The position numbers were made by a program, and so were the translations under genes. Under the pieces are notes generated by a model, which was not told where the DNA came from, did not search any database, and saw only the letters and a list, made by a program, of their open reading frames with translations. A stretch of 64,000 bases of DNA from Candidatus Baltobacteraceae bacterium (GTDB taxonomy: Bacteria > Vulcanimicrobiota > Vulcanimicrobiia > Vulcanimicrobiales > Vulcanimicrobiaceae): positions 248,001 through 312,000 of the forward strand of contig DATJTX010000021.1 in the NCBI GenBank assembly GCA_035502855.1, written 5' to 3'. Below, in pieces: positions 61,538 through 64,000 of the stretch. How positions within the stretch are numbered: position 1 is the stretch's first letter; each line of letters begins with the position of its first letter.

Positions 61538-62208
61538 GCATTCGGCGCCAACGACGTCTGCAGCAGCGTGAAGCGCTGCTCTTGGATGGCGTGAATCGCC
61601 CATACGCCTGCCGGTACGAGCATCGCGTTCGGCACCAGGTGGCGGGTGAGATCGTCGTACACGGTGTCCTCCGGTTTATCGACCGTTCGCGCGAACATCG
61701 CGGCGAAGCCGTGCGCGGCATTGTTGCAGATAAAGAAGTACGCGCCGGCGTCGGCGATGAGCGCGCTGATCGAGGCGTCGTTTTTTCCGCCCTGGCGACG
61801 TAGGCACGGGTTGCCGGTCCCGCCGTCGCTGCGCACGGAGGCAATCTGCTTCCCTAGCCTGTTTGCCAGGTTCTTTTGCTCGAACGGAATGACGTAGCGA
61901 TTCCAGATCCAATCGTCGAAACCCAACAGAATCGCAGGGCCGTGATAGAGCACCGCGACCGGAAAGACGTCGCCGGACGCAACGCCGACGTCGTGATATG
62001 CGCTCAGCGTGTTGCGCATTGCGCCGAAAACCTCGCCGCCGTCAATCTCGACCGAGGCGAAGAGATGTTTGTGCGACTGCGCTCCATCGAGCAGTTCGGT
62101 AAACGCCGTTAGATCGAAATCGAGCTTCGCGCCTTTGGCCCCGGCCGCGACCGGTATCGCCGCGGCGGCTAACGTGCCGGCGATGAGAAAATCCTTACGC
62201 GAGGTCAT
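61534..62208 (-). CDS. Tat-type exported protein, DsrE-like candidate
   Basis: This 224-residue protein begins MTSRKDFLIAGTLAAAAIPVAAG, a twin-arginine-like signal with RK in place of RR. The mature part has SHKHLFASVEIDGGEVFGAMRNTLSAYHD, FPVAVLYHGPAILLGFDDWIW and AGAYFFICNNAAHGFAAMF, where a cysteine followed by NN resembles the active cysteine loop of DsrE/F-type sulfur-relay proteins. Two further cysteines are absent. The link is tentative. It sits between the glycosyltransferase and the carboxyltransferase gene, on the latter's strand, and may share its transcript. Confidence 0.6.
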   Translation of the reverse strand: MTSRKDFLIAGTLAAAAIPVAAGAKGAKLDFDLTAFTELLDGAQSHKHLFASVEIDGGEVFGAMRNTLSAYHDVGVASGDVFPVAVLYHGPAILLGFDDWIWNRYVIPFEQKNLANRLGKQIASVRSDGGTGNPCLRRQGGKNDASISALIADAGAYFFICNNAAHGFAAMFARTVDKPEDTVYDDLTRHLVPNAMLVPAGVWAIHAIQEQRFTLLQTSLAPNA

Positions 62209-62226
62209 GCGTGCTCCTTGACGGGT

Positions 62227-63780
<1,554 letters not shown>

Positions 63781-63829
63781 CGAATCGGACTTGCACGAGA
63801 AATGAGGTTGCCCCTGGCGGTGGCTCGGA

Positions 63830-64000
63830 TCATTCCGCGCCGATGGCCACCGGCGCGGGAGCGCCGTGAGCGACCCGCGCGGGACGCAGCAAGAGCACGA
63901 GCGGGGTGAGAATGAACGTCACGACGCCGAGGAAGTAGAATGCATCCGCGAATGCCATCGTATTCGCTTGCTGCGCCACCAGCGCGGCCACGCTGGTGAG
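63830..64000 (-). CDS. C-terminal end of a DHA2 (EmrB/QacA-type) MFS transporter
   Basis: The minus-strand frame runs from the window edge to a TGA at 63830-63832 and gives 56 residues: [35 protein letters not shown] and a short tail. The [12 protein letters not shown] block before the last helix is the end of 14-helix DHA2 drug/proton antiporters, where AxxxAxxDAF precedes helix 14. The gene continues beyond the window. Confidence 0.72.
   Translation of the reverse strand, partial: LTSVAALVAQQANTMAFADAFYFLGVVTFILTPLVLLLRPARVAHGAPAPVAIGAE

Overview
The window is high-GC bacterial chromosome, densely packed, with many 1-4 base start/stop overlaps and frequent GTG and TTG starts. A diderm (Gram-negative-type) envelope is implied by an AMIN-secretin, several lipoproteins, anhydro-muropeptide recycling (AnmK, MurQ, NagZ) and an EmrB/QacA-type transporter end. 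No taxonomic marker is present. The gene mix (sortilin-like propellers, DUF4127, MctP/DUF3311, propionyl-CoA carboxylase with methylmalonyl-CoA mutase) would suit a poorly cultured phylum such as Eremiobacterota (WPS-2), but that is only a guess.

Layout. 1-9.5 kb: PHP phosphoesterase, secreted sortilin-like propeller, GNAT acetyltransferase, cyclodeaminase, then the S-adenosylmethionine genes ahcY-metK with two related secreted proteins and a DUF2214 membrane protein. 9.5-10.1 kb: a 56-residue membrane protein behind a promoter flanked by paired operator-like sites, tRNA-Asn(GTT), a long perfect hairpin, a 41-bp repeat, and a second copy of the tRNA 3' end. 10.1-16.4 kb: an AT-richer island with a five-gene operon (exported protein, lipoprotein, AMIN-secretin, lipoprotein, SGNH hydrolase) and no integrase. 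16.4-20.5 kb: a CHASE2-TIR membrane protein, a tiny secreted cysteine peptide and a FecR/Sel1-repeat protein. 20.5-28.8 kb: beta-hydroxyacid dehydrogenase, second sortilin-like propeller divergent from a cytochrome c, SpoIIE-type phosphatase, retropepsin-PDZ protease, AraC regulator. 28.8-34.2 kb: truncated glyoxalase-family gene, HxlR regulator with a palindromic site on the promoter of a molybdo-oxidoreductase/flavin reductase operon, AlkB-like dioxygenase, CAP-domain lipoprotein. 34.3-37.2 kb: RcnR-like sensor with a Ni/Co exporter, then an MctP/DUF3311 carboxylate transporter. 37.3-40.4 kb: TPR-sulfotransferase and TPR/ATP-grasp pair, PilZ protein. 40.5-47.2 kb: hydrolase, then a histidine kinase, response regulator and REC-PAS-GGDEF-EAL protein, and a second retropepsin. 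47.2-54.8 kb: muropeptide recycling run nagZ, amiE-like, anmK, sugar kinase, murQ, DUF4127. 54.8-64 kb: propionyl-CoA to succinyl-CoA genes (epimerase, mutase, biotin carboxylase, small epsilon-like subunit, carboxyltransferase) with fabI, a GT39 glycosyltransferase and the end of an MFS transporter.

How the genes fit together. NagZ, the amidase-like protein, AnmK, a BadF-family kinase and MurQ would take cell-wall fragments to GlcNAc-6-phosphate. The carboxylase, epimerase and mutase would feed propionyl-CoA into the TCA cycle. AhcY and MetK run the methyl cycle. The less familiar parts are the secretin operon beside tRNA-Asn, the CHASE2-TIR/peptide/Sel1 group, the operator-flanked small membrane protein, and the 41-bp repeat carried in frame inside a small coding gene.
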